A DNA stretch of 14,349 bases, taken from positions 1 to 14,349 of the forward strand of contig DDXI01000084.1 in assembly GCA_002347475.1 (NCBI GenBank). The letters are read 5' to 3'. Shown here one piece after another: positions 1 through 6,741 of this stretch. This DNA is from Peptococcaceae bacterium UBA2264 (GTDB taxonomy: Bacteria > Bacillota > Desulfitobacteriia > Desulfitobacteriales > Desulfitobacteriaceae). A program made the position numbers and the translations under genes. The first letter of the stretch is position 1; every line of letters begins with the position of its first letter. The notes under the pieces were generated by a model. It did not search any database. It saw nothing but the letters and a program-made list of their open reading frames with translations, and was not told the origin of the DNA.

Positions 1-37
1 ATTATTTTAATGCAAGGCTAATGTAATTTTATAATCG

Positions 38-199
38 TTATCTCTTCCTGTTTTTGGCTTTGGCGAAATCCCAGGCATTTTTCACGCCGCCGAAGCCGGC
101 AAACATCTCCGAGATCTTTTCTTTTTCGATTTGCCGGGAATTGAGGCCTTCGTACTTCGCTTCCTTTTTAATTTCTGATAGGGATAAATAAACCTGGTG
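38..199 (-). pseudogene. Remnant of an unidentified gene (C-terminal fragment)
   Basis: Read on the minus strand, this stretch gives 53 charged residues ending in AWDFAKAKNRKR and a TAA stop at 40-38. The middle has the codon texture of a real gene (many codons ending in G or C) inside AT-rich surroundings. It has no convincing start: the frame is closed at its 5' end by TGA at 202-200, and the nearest in-frame ATG (217) lies only five codons before that stop, with a poorly placed ribosome site. I do not recognise the family. It follows the transporter gene in the same direction and may be the tail of a decayed gene. The bases between 200 and 335 hold nothing else I can identify. Confidence 0.35.
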
Positions 200-335
200 T
201 CATGACCATTTGATCATCCTTTGCCTGAAGATTTCGGTTATTTTAATTTTTTTTATACGGAGCTTAACTTAACATGGAATTGGAAAGCTGCACACTATAG
301 ATAAATCACTTATTTCCTTTTCTTTAATTTTAAAC

Positions 336-1583
336 TTAAACTTCGACCTCTTTAAGCTTTGTTTTTTGAGGAGTTGCCAACATTGGCAGGATCAGTACTA
401 CTGCCAGCACAATAGCTGTGTACAATAACGCTGATGAATAATTACCGGTAACTTCGCGCAGTTTGGCAAAAAGCATCGGACCAACTATTCCGGCAGCACT
501 CCAAGCGGTTATTATCCATCCGTAAATGCGGCCTACATATTTTGTCCCGAAAATATCGGCTGCATAAGCCGGCATAGTTGCAAACCCACCCCCATAACAG
601 GCGTAGATATACGAAACCAAAACAGTGAAGAGCACCAGGTTGTTCAGGCCGGAAAGCAAGAAGAAAGCCATCGCCTGAGTAGAGAACAATAGCATAAACA
701 CTGTACGGCGCCCGATTTTATCGGAAAGTGAAGCCCATAATAGTCTGCCAAGACCGTTGACCAAAGCAAAAATACTTAGAATGACCCCCGCCTGTTTAGC
801 TTTATCCACAGCGCTCATACCTGCTCCCATTAATTCCTGAGCCATCGGCGAGGCCTGAGATATAATCGCAATACCTGCTGTGATATTGAAAAACAACATC
901 GCCCAAAGAAGATAAAAATATTTTGTTCCCGCCGCTTCATTTAAAGTCATTCCAACAACCTGAGAACTACCTCCCACCTTGGGAGTCCAACCAGCAGGAG
1001 CCCAGCCTGCCGGGGGCTCAACCAAAACCCAGGCCCCCCCAACGATTCCAGCTAAAAATATAAGGCCGAAAACATAGAATGTGTTGGATATGCCTATGGA
1101 AGAAATCATCAGAGGAGCACAAATACTTATAATCAAGGCTCCGAAGCCAAAACCCATAACAGCGATACCCGTGATCACTCCACGCTTATCAGGAAACCAT
1201 TTGACCAAAGTGGCGATAGGAGTGATATATCCAAAACCCACACCCAAACCACCAAGCAGGCCATAGCATAGATATATCAGGGTCAGGGAACCCACGTTGT
1301 TGCCGTAGCCGGTTCCCAACATGCCTATCCCAAATAAGATGCCTCCGGTGATTGCTACATTCCGGGCACCCTTTTTGTCCAAAATATAACCACCGGTGAC
1401 AGCTGCGATACCCAAAAAGGCAATGGCAATCGTGAAGGTAAGGGTGACCTGAGACCTGGTCCAACCATGAGCCTGCATTAAAGGCAAGGTAAAGACACTC
1501 CAGCCATAGACAGTACCTAAACAAAGCTGCATTAGAACGCCACCCAAAGCTACTAACCATCTGTTAGTATTTTTTTCAGACAT
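336..1583 (-). CDS. OxlT-like major facilitator superfamily transporter (oxalate/formate antiporter family)
   Basis: A 415-residue integral membrane carrier with about 12 hydrophobic segments, the usual length for the family. The N-terminus (NRWLVALGGVLMQLCLGTVYGWSVF) is typical of oxalate:formate antiporter-type (OFA) carriers. Loop motifs GYILDKKGAR (near residue 65) and SDKIGRR (near 285) match the two copies of the MFS motif between helices 2-3 and 8-9. A proline/glycine/tryptophan-rich central loop (PPAGWAPAGW, near 190) separates the halves. The ATG at 1583 has GGGGAG six bases upstream. The substrate cannot be read from sequence; formate, oxalate or lactate are family options. Formate would fit the fdhD and cofactor genes nearby, but that is inference. 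It has its own promoter-like sequence. Confidence 0.85.
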   Translation of the reverse strand: MSEKNTNRWLVALGGVLMQLCLGTVYGWSVFTLPLMQAHGWTRSQVTLTFTIAIAFLGIAAVTGGYILDKKGARNVAITGGILFGIGMLGTGYGNNVGSLTLIYLCYGLLGGLGVGFGYITPIATLVKWFPDKRGVITGIAVMGFGFGALIISICAPLMISSIGISNTFYVFGLIFLAGIVGGAWVLVEPPAGWAPAGWTPKVGGSSQVVGMTLNEAAGTKYFYLLWAMLFFNITAGIAIISQASPMAQELMGAGMSAVDKAKQAGVILSIFALVNGLGRLLWASLSDKIGRRTVFMLLFSTQAMAFFLLSGLNNLVLFTVLVSYIYACYGGGFATMPAYAADIFGTKYVGRIYGWIITAWSAAGIVGPMLFAKLREVTGNYSSALLYTAIVLAVVLILPMLATPQKTKLKEVEV

Positions 1584-1712
1584 TACAACTCCCCTTTTCT
1601 TATGTATTATTCAATTACGAGACAAACAGACATTAAAGAAATCCTTCCCCCCTCTTTATTTTATTCCTGCTCATGTATTCTTCATCATTTGTGAATATAA
1701 TTTCTTTCACAT

Positions 1713-1742
1713 ATTATATTATAAAAAAAATAATCGTATCAA
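1713..1742 (-). promoter_or_regulatory. Probable sigma-A type promoter of the transporter gene
   Basis: On the minus strand TTGATA (1742-1737) is followed after 18 bases by TATAAT (1718-1713), a five-of-six and a six-of-six match to the consensus. The transcript would begin near 1705, leaving a leader of about 120 bases before the ATG at 1583. A second TATAAT overlaps just upstream but has poorer spacing. Confidence 0.5.
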
Positions 1743-1772
1743 TCTTATGCTTATGTACTTATGTATTATTAT

Positions 1773-1809
1773 GCCTCAAACAGGATCTCGGATTGACATC
1801 CTGTCAGGC
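1773..1809. repeat. Interrupted inverted repeat (hairpin)
   Basis: ACAGGAT (1780-1786) pairs with ATCCTGT (1798-1804). An outer GCCT/AGGC stem (1773-1776 with 1806-1809) extends it across a small internal loop. There are 11 paired bases and an 11-base loop. No T-run follows on either strand, so it is not a standard terminator. It overlaps the end of the small open frame at 1776-1892. Confidence 0.4.
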
Positions 1810-1892
1810 CCCGTCTGAAGCAGCCTATTTAACACATGTGGAGCTCTTGTTCGCGGCGCAAACCCTGCTTTGTTACTTTTATAGGAGTTCAT
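1776..1892 (-). other. Possible small gene, 38 codons, basic product
   Basis: An ATG at 1892 opens a 38-codon frame that ends in TGA at 1778-1776. The product would be rich in Arg and Lys, starting MNSYKSNKAG and ending MSIRDPV. The middle of the frame is GC-rich compared with its flanks. A consensus-like promoter lies upstream at 1966-1938. Against it, there is no Shine-Dalgarno site before the ATG and I recognise no family. It could instead be a gene remnant or part of an untranslated RNA. Confidence 0.2.
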
Positions 1893-1937
1893 GTGTAATT
1901 AGTATTTTTTTTCTTTTTCTGCATAACTATTGTATCT

Positions 1938-1966
1938 ATAATGAGCTATAACGTTCCTGTTGTCAA
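1938..1966 (-). promoter_or_regulatory. Promoter-like sequence just downstream of mogA
   Basis: TTGACA (1966-1961), a perfect -35 box, is followed after 17 bases by CATTAT (1943-1938), a four-of-six -10 box. It begins nine bases after the mogA stop and points toward the possible small gene at 1892-1776 and the transporter. The -35 lies within a short palindrome (TTGTCTTGACAA). Confidence 0.35.
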
Positions 1967-1974
1967 GACAATTT

Positions 1975-2490
1975 TTATTCTGTCTGCTCCTGTTCCGGCA
2001 GAGCAGCGGCACAATCAGAAACTTCACCTTTGAGGATTTGGATGCCGTGAGGCAAGGCCGGGGCAATAGCGGCCCAGCACTCCCGTACTGCCTTGGGGCT
2101 TCCCGGTAAATTGATAATCAAGGTCCGCTTGCGCAAAACAGCAACCGCCCGGCTTAATATGGCCTTTGGTGTCACTTGCAGGTTTTGCGCCCTCATAACT
2201 TCCGCAATCCCCGGAACCAGGCGGTCAGCAACAGCCAAGGTGGCTTCAGGCGTAATATCCCGCGGGGAAAAGCCGGTGCCACCGGTGGTCAGGATTAAAT
2301 CCAATTCCAGCTCGTCACTCCATCTGCGCATTTTAGCAGCGAGAATTTTTTGATCATCAGGCAAGATTACATATTCCACAACCTCACCCTGAATATCCTG
2401 CACCAGTTCTTTGAGAACAGGACCGGAAAGATCCTCTCTTTCTCCGCGTGAACCTTTATCACTGGCTGTAATAACGCCGACCTTGATCAT
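1975..2490 (-). CDS. mogA: Molybdopterin adenylyltransferase (MogA/MoaB family)
   Basis: A cytosolic 171-residue protein of the MogA/MoaB family, which activates molybdopterin with ATP to adenylyl-molybdopterin before metal insertion by MoeA. Family motifs are present: TTGGTG at residues 68-73, PRDITPEAT at 76-84 and LPGSPKA at 128-134. The N-terminus (MIKVGVITASDKGSRGERED) is typical. The C-terminal tail beyond about residue 160 is acidic and probably not structural. The ATG at 2490 follows the TAG stop of the MOSC gene with no gap, and GAGGTG ten bases upstream serves as ribosome site, so the two genes are probably translationally coupled. It is the last gene of the moaA-moaC-MOSC-mogA set. 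Confidence 0.92.
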   Translation of the reverse strand: MIKVGVITASDKGSRGEREDLSGPVLKELVQDIQGEVVEYVILPDDQKILAAKMRRWSDELELDLILTTGGTGFSPRDITPEATLAVADRLVPGIAEVMRAQNLQVTPKAILSRAVAVLRKRTLIINLPGSPKAVRECWAAIAPALPHGIQILKGEVSDCAAALPEQEQTE

Positions 2491-2925
2491 CTAGGATAAC
2501 ACCTCAATCTCGTCCCCAACCTCAACACTGCCGCCTTCGAGAACTTTGATAAAAATACCCTCTTTAGGCATAACACAGTCCCCGGCCTGGTAATAAACGG
2601 CACATTTATTGTGGCAAACCTTACCGATTTGAGTTACTTCCCCAAGCACCTTTTCCCCAATCCGTAATTTTGTGCCAACAGGCAAAGCCGGCAAATCTAT
2701 CCCTTCAGTGGTCAGGTTCTCGGCAAAATCACCTGGAACAACATTCAGACCTTTTTCCTGCATTTTGCGAATACTTTCTATGGCTAAAAGGCTGATTTGG
2801 CGATGCCACTCCCCTCCGTGGGCATCACCCGCCAAACCGAAATTTTCGACCATTGTCCCTGTCCCCACGTTTTTTTTGCGGGTCCCCTTTTTTTCGCTGG
2901 TACATACGGCAACTATCCTGCCCAT
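2491..2925 (-). CDS. MOSC-domain protein
   Basis: A 144-residue single-domain member of the MOSC family (named after the C-terminal domain of Moco sulfurase). These domains bind sulfur or the molybdenum cofactor, and small stand-alone forms often sit between moaC and mogA in Firmicutes. Visible hallmarks are GLAGDAHGG near residue 32, VCHNKCAVYY, and a conserved Cys in AGDCVMPKEGIF followed by GGSVEVGDEI. The frame is open up to 3039, but the ATG at 2925 is chosen because GGGGGAG lies just upstream and the protein there begins with the expected MGRIVAVCTSEKKG. The exact biochemical role of such small MOSC proteins is unsettled; a sulfur-carrier or cofactor-handling function is inference. Confidence 0.85.
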   Translation of the reverse strand: MGRIVAVCTSEKKGTRKKNVGTGTMVENFGLAGDAHGGEWHRQISLLAIESIRKMQEKGLNVVPGDFAENLTTEGIDLPALPVGTKLRIGEKVLGEVTQIGKVCHNKCAVYYQAGDCVMPKEGIFIKVLEGGSVEVGDEIEVLS

Positions 2926-3029
2926 AAAACTCCCCCTTCCTATGCAATCATACCCCATAAACTTATCCGCCATATTTAAGTGCACAGTTCTTTCATTAAT
3001 TAAGTCCACGATCCCCTCATTCTGACTTG

Positions 3030-3050
3030 CGCCTCGCACCTCGCACCTCA
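3030..3050. repeat. Three 7-base tandem repeats at the moaC stop codon
   Basis: On the minus strand the unit GAGGTGC occurs twice, followed by the variant GAGGCGC, directly after the moaC TGA stop. Each unit contains a Shine-Dalgarno-like AGG core. The repeat starts a 122-base gap before the MOSC gene, by far the largest gap in this otherwise tight operon. Confidence 0.6.
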
Positions 3051-3530
3051 GACTTCGGTCCTCTTATTCACATAATGTCCGCTTTTGCCGCCTGACTTTT
3101 CCCTTAAACAAATATTGCCGATGACCATAGCTTTATCTATGGCCTTGCACATATCATAGATGGTCAGAGCCGCCACACTGACAGCGGTCAAAGCCTCCAT
3201 CTCAACGCCGGTTTTTCCGCTGACCTTAGCTGTGGCCTCAATCCGGAGCCGCTTAGGGTCGATGAATTTAAAATCTATCTGCACAGCGGTAAGGTTTAAG
3301 GGATGGCACATAGGTATCAGGCCGGCTGTTTGTTTGGCAGCCATGATTCCGGCTACCCTGGCGACTGCTATAACATCACCTTTTGTGATTTGACCGCTCC
3401 GGATTCTTTCCAGAGTTTCCGGCTGCATCTCAACCTGACCTGTCGCAACTGCCGTCCGCACGGTTTTCGCTTTGGTACTTACATCAACCATCCGGGCTCT
3501 TCCCTCTTGGTCAAAATGGGTTAAATCCAA
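3048..3530 (-). CDS. moaC: Cyclic pyranopterin monophosphate synthase accessory protein MoaC
   Basis: MoaC acts with the radical SAM enzyme MoaA in the first step of molybdopterin synthesis, converting the MoaA product (3',8-cyclo-7,8-dihydro-GTP) to cyclic pyranopterin monophosphate. The protein is 160 residues, the normal length. It has LTHFDQEGRARMVDVS at the N-terminus, LIPMCHPL at 71-78, KTGVEMEALTAVSVAALTIYD in 106-126, and the GGKSGHY end. Start codon is TTG at 3530, with AGGGGG eight bases upstream; only this start gives the conserved N-terminus. It begins four bases after the moaA stop, so the two are almost certainly co-transcribed. Confidence 0.95.
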   Translation of the reverse strand: MDLTHFDQEGRARMVDVSTKAKTVRTAVATGQVEMQPETLERIRSGQITKGDVIAVARVAGIMAAKQTAGLIPMCHPLNLTAVQIDFKFIDPKRLRIEATAKVSGKTGVEMEALTAVSVAALTIYDMCKAIDKAMVIGNICLREKSGGKSGHYVNKRTEV

Positions 3531-3534
3531 TATC

Positions 3535-4506
3535 TTAACCCCCTATCTGAGACATGATCCTCATGTCCTGCCAAGCCTGGTCATTCATATGGTGTTCAGC
3601 CGGTTTAAACCAGACAGCCCCGGCGAATATCCCGGCAATTTCGGAATCGCTTTTTCCGGATCTTAAAGGATCTTTTAAACTGATTTCCCGGGAGCTATAC
3701 AAACAAGGCCGCAATTTACCGTCGGCAGTTAAACGCACACGGTTACAGGTTTTACAGAAATGCTGGCTCAGGGCACTAATGAACCCAATACTGCCCAGAA
3801 AACCTTCAGGCCGAAAATACTCAGCCGGTCCGCCTCCGGGAATATTTTTCGTTATTTCCAAGCCTGCAATACCCAAAACTTCTTTCATTTCCGCAATGGA
3901 AACAAAATCGGCACGCGCATCAGAGCTGACCCCAATCGGCATTAACTCAATAAAGCGCACGTGGAGAGGAAATTTACAGGCAAATTCCAAAAATTCCGGT
4001 AAATCACCTAAATTAAAAGACCTTCTGACAACTACATTTAGTTTAACGGGATCTAATCCTGCCTCCAGGGAACGAAATACACCCTGCAAAACTTTGGCCA
4101 CTTCCCCGCCCCGGGTATTTTCCCGAAACCGTTGGGGATCAAGGGTATCCAAACTGATATTTACCCGCTTTACCCCTGCCTTCTTTAGTTCAAAGGCATT
4201 TTCCGCCAATAAGATTCCATTTGTTGTCAGCATAAGGTCTTCAACACCGGGAATTTCAGCTGCAAGGCGTAAAAAATTCATAATCCCCTTGCGCAATAAT
4301 GGTTCTCCGCCGGTAATCCGGAAACGCCGAAACCCAAGCTGTGTACTGATCTTTATCAGGTGTAAAATCTCTTCAAAAGCCAGTATCTCTTCCCGTGCCA
4401 TCCACTGTATTTTTTTTTCAGGCATACAGTACCTGCAGCGCAGATTACAACGATCTGTAACCGAGATCCTCAGATATTCAATCTGCCGTTCAAATTGATC
4501 CTGCAC
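3535..4506 (-). CDS. moaA: GTP 3',8-cyclase MoaA (radical SAM)
   Basis: A 323-residue cytosolic enzyme that rearranges GTP in the first committed step of molybdopterin synthesis. The N-terminal radical SAM cluster motif is C20-x3-C24-x2-C27. ITGGEPLLR (64-72) binds S-adenosylmethionine. The C-terminal substrate-side cluster ligands are C251, C254 and C268 within CKTCNRVRLTADGKLRPCL. It ends with the Gly-Gly pair that is needed in MoaA. The start is GTG at 4506 with GGGGAA and AAGGA upstream. It is the first gene of the moaA-moaC-MOSC-mogA set and is divergent from fdhD. Confidence 0.96.
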   Translation of the reverse strand: MQDQFERQIEYLRISVTDRCNLRCRYCMPEKKIQWMAREEILAFEEILHLIKISTQLGFRRFRITGGEPLLRKGIMNFLRLAAEIPGVEDLMLTTNGILLAENAFELKKAGVKRVNISLDTLDPQRFRENTRGGEVAKVLQGVFRSLEAGLDPVKLNVVVRRSFNLGDLPEFLEFACKFPLHVRFIELMPIGVSSDARADFVSIAEMKEVLGIAGLEITKNIPGGGPAEYFRPEGFLGSIGFISALSQHFCKTCNRVRLTADGKLRPCLYSSREISLKDPLRSGKSDSEIAGIFAGAVWFKPAEHHMNDQAWQDMRIMSQIGG

Positions 4507-4665
4507 AATGTTTCCCCATTTCCTTAGTCTTCAAGGAATTCAGCATCCAGACCCCCATGTGCACTTGTTTCTTCCGGAGTGGTTTGTTTTCAGAGTAGTA
4601 ATAATTATGAAAATGATATAAACTATCTGGAGAAATTGGAGGAATTCCTGAACTGGAGGGTTTTA
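4507..4665. promoter_or_regulatory. Divergent moaA/fdhD intergenic region
   Basis: This 159-base stretch must hold promoters for both moaA (minus) and fdhD (plus), unless the frame open from 4579 extends fdhD. AT-rich candidates occur near 4600-4625 (TATAAA at 4616-4621 on the plus strand) but I see no well-matched -35 box. AGGAATTCCT at 4640-4649 is a perfect 10-base palindrome, and AGGAATTC recurs near 4534, so a regulator site is possible. I see no convincing Moco-riboswitch fold, though I cannot compute one. Confidence 0.3.
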
Positions 4666-5412
4666 ATGTCCAAAGATACGATTACCTATCCTATATTAAA
4701 AGCCCGAGGCTCAGTTGTTCAGGCAACTGAAGACATCATTGTCCGGGAAATCGCCTTGACTATTTTTTTTAACAAGGAAGAAATCGCAACTGTCTCCTGT
4801 TCACCTTCCCAAATCGAGGAATTAAGCATTGGTTTCCTCTTAAACAAAGGTTTTATCCGCAAGCAGGAGGATTTATTTTCCCTGAAGTATGAACCTGATG
4901 ACAACTTAATCCGGATTGAGGGACAAACCAGGGAGGCCTTATCACTTAAACCCCAGACCTCTTCCCTGAAAATCTCCCTGGAAGAAGCATACAAATATGC
5001 TGAATACCTGTCAACCCATTCAGCGCTTTTTCAGGCTACCGGCGGAGTGCACAGCGGCGGGATTGCCCGGAGCGGGGATGTTTTATATTCCAGTTATGAC
5101 ATCGGGCGGCATAATGTTTTCGATAAACTTTTTGGCCAGGCTTTCAGGAGCGGTTTGGATTTAAGCGATCATGTCATATTTTTCAGCGGCCGCATTTCCT
5201 CAGAAATTCTCCTGAAAGCAGCGAAAATGAATATGCCTGTTATAATAGCCAGATCTGCCCCCACTGATCTGGCACTCAAGCGGGCTAATGAACTGGGAAT
5301 TACAGTAATCGGATTTGCCCGTCAAAACCGATTAAATATCTATACCCATCCCCAAAGAATTATCATCCAGGATTCAAATCCCGAACGTCAGCCCATTCTT
5401 CCGGAGTGTTAA
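4666..5412 (+). CDS. fdhD: FdhD-family formate dehydrogenase accessory protein lacking the cysteine loop
   Basis: FdhD relays sulfur from a cysteine desulfurase to the molybdenum or tungsten cofactor of formate dehydrogenase. Clear family signatures are EDIIVREIALTIFFN, ATVSCSP, IEELSIGFLL, FQATGGVHSGG (122-132), YDIGRHNVFDKL (144-155), FFSGRISSEILLKAAK and ARSAPTDLAL, with NIYTHPQRI near the end. ATG at 4666 is chosen over the more upstream frame start (4579) because GGAGG lies six bases before it and the family begins here. Length is 248, shorter than the usual 260-280. The missing part is the loop that carries the CxxC-like sulfur-transfer cysteines: between residues 75 and 120 there is none. 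Only C45 and the penultimate-region C248 remain. It may be a non-catalytic or altered FdhD. Its last 50 bases overlap mobA antisense. Confidence 0.88.
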   Translation: MSKDTITYPILKARGSVVQATEDIIVREIALTIFFNKEEIATVSCSPSQIEELSIGFLLNKGFIRKQEDLFSLKYEPDDNLIRIEGQTREALSLKPQTSSLKISLEEAYKYAEYLSTHSALFQATGGVHSGGIARSGDVLYSSYDIGRHNVFDKLFGQAFRSGLDLSDHVIFFSGRISSEILLKAAKMNMPVIIARSAPTDLALKRANELGITVIGFARQNRLNIYTHPQRIIIQDSNPERQPILPEC

Positions 5413-5998
5413 TATTAGAAAATATTTTGCGCAGATTACCACAGGATGCCAATTCCCTGAAATCCACATGACGCACCCTGCAGTCTGCATATAAATCAGT
5501 AACCCTCAAGCGCTGAGCATGAAGATTGTTTTCTATATAAGGCAAACAACTGCGCCGGTAAAAAGCATGTAAGGGATGAAGGCCAGATTCTCCCCGCGGG
5601 ACAACTATTTCAAAATCCTGAACATACCTGTTCAGATAACGAATAACACTGCTTTGGACAAAAGGCATGTCACAAGCCATAAAAAAGCCAACTTCATACG
5701 CAGCTGCTTTTAATCCGGAATAAATTCCGCCCAAAGGGCCCTGATCCTTCAGCAAATCCGGAATAACGCGCACTCCGTAAGACTCAAATAGTTCAGGCTG
5801 GTTGCTGCTGATCAATACTTCAGCAAAAACAGCCTGCAAGACTTCCAGGCTATGCTCTACCAGATATCGGCCTCTCAGTTCGAGAAAGGCTTTATGCTTT
5901 TGCATCCGGGAATTTTTCCCACCGGCCATAAGTAACCCAGTGGCCGCTAACCTGGCATTTTCAGAATCAGAGCACAAAATTTCCCTGCACCTCCCCAT
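5363..5998 (-). CDS. mobA: Molybdenum cofactor guanylyltransferase MobA
   Basis: MobA joins GMP to the cofactor to form the dinucleotide used by formate dehydrogenases and related enzymes. The 211-residue protein has the nucleotide-binding signature LLMAGGKNSRMQKHKAF (22-38), DQGPLGGIYSGL near 86, and the metal-binding ACDMPFV (108-114). It ends with the common INTPEEW. The start is uncertain: the ATG at 5998 has no ribosome site, and GGGGAGG lies inside the first codons, so a TTG at 5977 (AGGG five bases before it) is a good alternative. It follows tupC by 27 bases and is probably the last gene of the regulator-tup operon. Its 3' end overlaps fdhD by 50 bases tail to tail. Confidence 0.9.
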   Translation of the reverse strand: MGRCREILCSDSENARLAATGLLMAGGKNSRMQKHKAFLELRGRYLVEHSLEVLQAVFAEVLISSNQPELFESYGVRVIPDLLKDQGPLGGIYSGLKAAAYEVGFFMACDMPFVQSSVIRYLNRYVQDFEIVVPRGESGLHPLHAFYRRSCLPYIENNLHAQRLRVTDLYADCRVRHVDFRELASCGNLRKIFSNINTPEEWADVRDLNPG

Positions 5999-6025
5999 TT
6001 TATTTCTTGGATTTACTCATCTTTA

Positions 6026-6739
6026 TTAGCGCCAGTGTTTCATGAACTCCGCTGTTTCCTGAGTTAGAGTTCCAGCCAGCAGATCCCCGGGTGGAGCATC
6101 CGCCGCAATTTTACCCCTGAGCATGACCAGGGCCCGCTCTGTTAACTGTTTAATTTCCCAAAAGTCATGGCTCACTATAATAGTTGTTGTCTGGGTACCG
6201 GGTAAAATCAGGGCCAGATCGTCCAGGAGCCCTTCCCTGGCAGGAGCATCAAGGGCAGAAAAAGGTTCGTCCATGAACAGTATTTCCGGTTGTAAAGCAA
6301 ATGCCCGGGCAAGACTGACACGTTGAGCTTCGCCGCCGGATAGTGTCCGGGCCTGTTGCTTTTCCAGATGGCCCACACCGAAAAGCTCCAGCCACTCCCG
6401 GATACGCTGCCGGATTTCTTGCCCGGGTAAACCGCGCATCCTTAATCCTGCTCCCACATTATCCTGAACTGTAGTATTTAAAAGAAGCGGGTCCTGAAAC
6501 ACCATGCCAATCTTGCGCCGGACAGACAAGGGAATACGCCCGTTATATTTTTCACCCTGGAAAACAATCTGGCCGCTTGTCGGACGTTCCAGAAAAGAGA
6601 GGACTTTTAGCAAACTGCTCTTTCCCGAACCGTTAGGCCCCACTATCCCGACCCTGCTTCCGCTTTTTAAAGACAGGTTGATATTATCTAAAATTATCTT
6701 TGTTCCTATTTTCCAACTAATATCACGGGCTTCCAACAT
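6026..6739 (-). CDS. tupC: Tungstate ABC transporter ATP-binding protein TupC
   Basis: A 237-residue cytosolic ATPase that powers TupAB tungstate import. Walker A is GPNGSGKS (34-41), the Q-loop is VFQDP, the ABC signature is LSGGEAQR (133-140), Walker B is ILFMDEP (153-159), and the switch His lies in SHD near 200. An ATG at 6781 is in frame, but 6739 is chosen: it lies two bases after the tupB stop and has AAGGGG at the right distance, and the protein then begins in register with other ABC ATPases. It is part of tupA-tupB-tupC-mobA. There is no C-terminal oxyanion (TOBE/Mop) domain of the type seen in ModC, consistent with the Tup family. Confidence 0.92.
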   Translation of the reverse strand: MLEARDISWKIGTKIILDNINLSLKSGSRVGIVGPNGSGKSSLLKVLSFLERPTSGQIVFQGEKYNGRIPLSVRRKIGMVFQDPLLLNTTVQDNVGAGLRMRGLPGQEIRQRIREWLELFGVGHLEKQQARTLSGGEAQRVSLARAFALQPEILFMDEPFSALDAPAREGLLDDLALILPGTQTTTIIVSHDFWEIKQLTERALVMLRGKIAADAPPGDLLAGTLTQETAEFMKHWR

Positions 6740-6741
6740 AT

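Noticed and set aside
1195..1207. AACCATTTGACC inside the transporter gene as another copy of the candidate operator
   Set aside because: It differs from the 13-base arm, lies in coding sequence, and has no partner arm, so chance is the simpler explanation.
1673..1951. Plus-strand open frame of 92 codons between mogA and the transporter
   Set aside because: It has AT-rich, low-complexity composition, no ribosome site and no recognisable family, and it crosses promoter-like sequences on the other strand.
2926..3039. Longer N-terminus for the MOSC protein (start at 3039)
   Set aside because: The extra 38 residues do not fit the family. The ATG at 2925 has a strong GGGGGAG ribosome site and gives the expected N-terminus.
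3554..4498. Long plus-strand open frame of 314 codons opposite moaA
   Set aside because: It lies entirely antisense to moaA, which has complete radical SAM and C-terminal cluster motifs. The product is Ser/Arg/Pro-rich and resembles no family.
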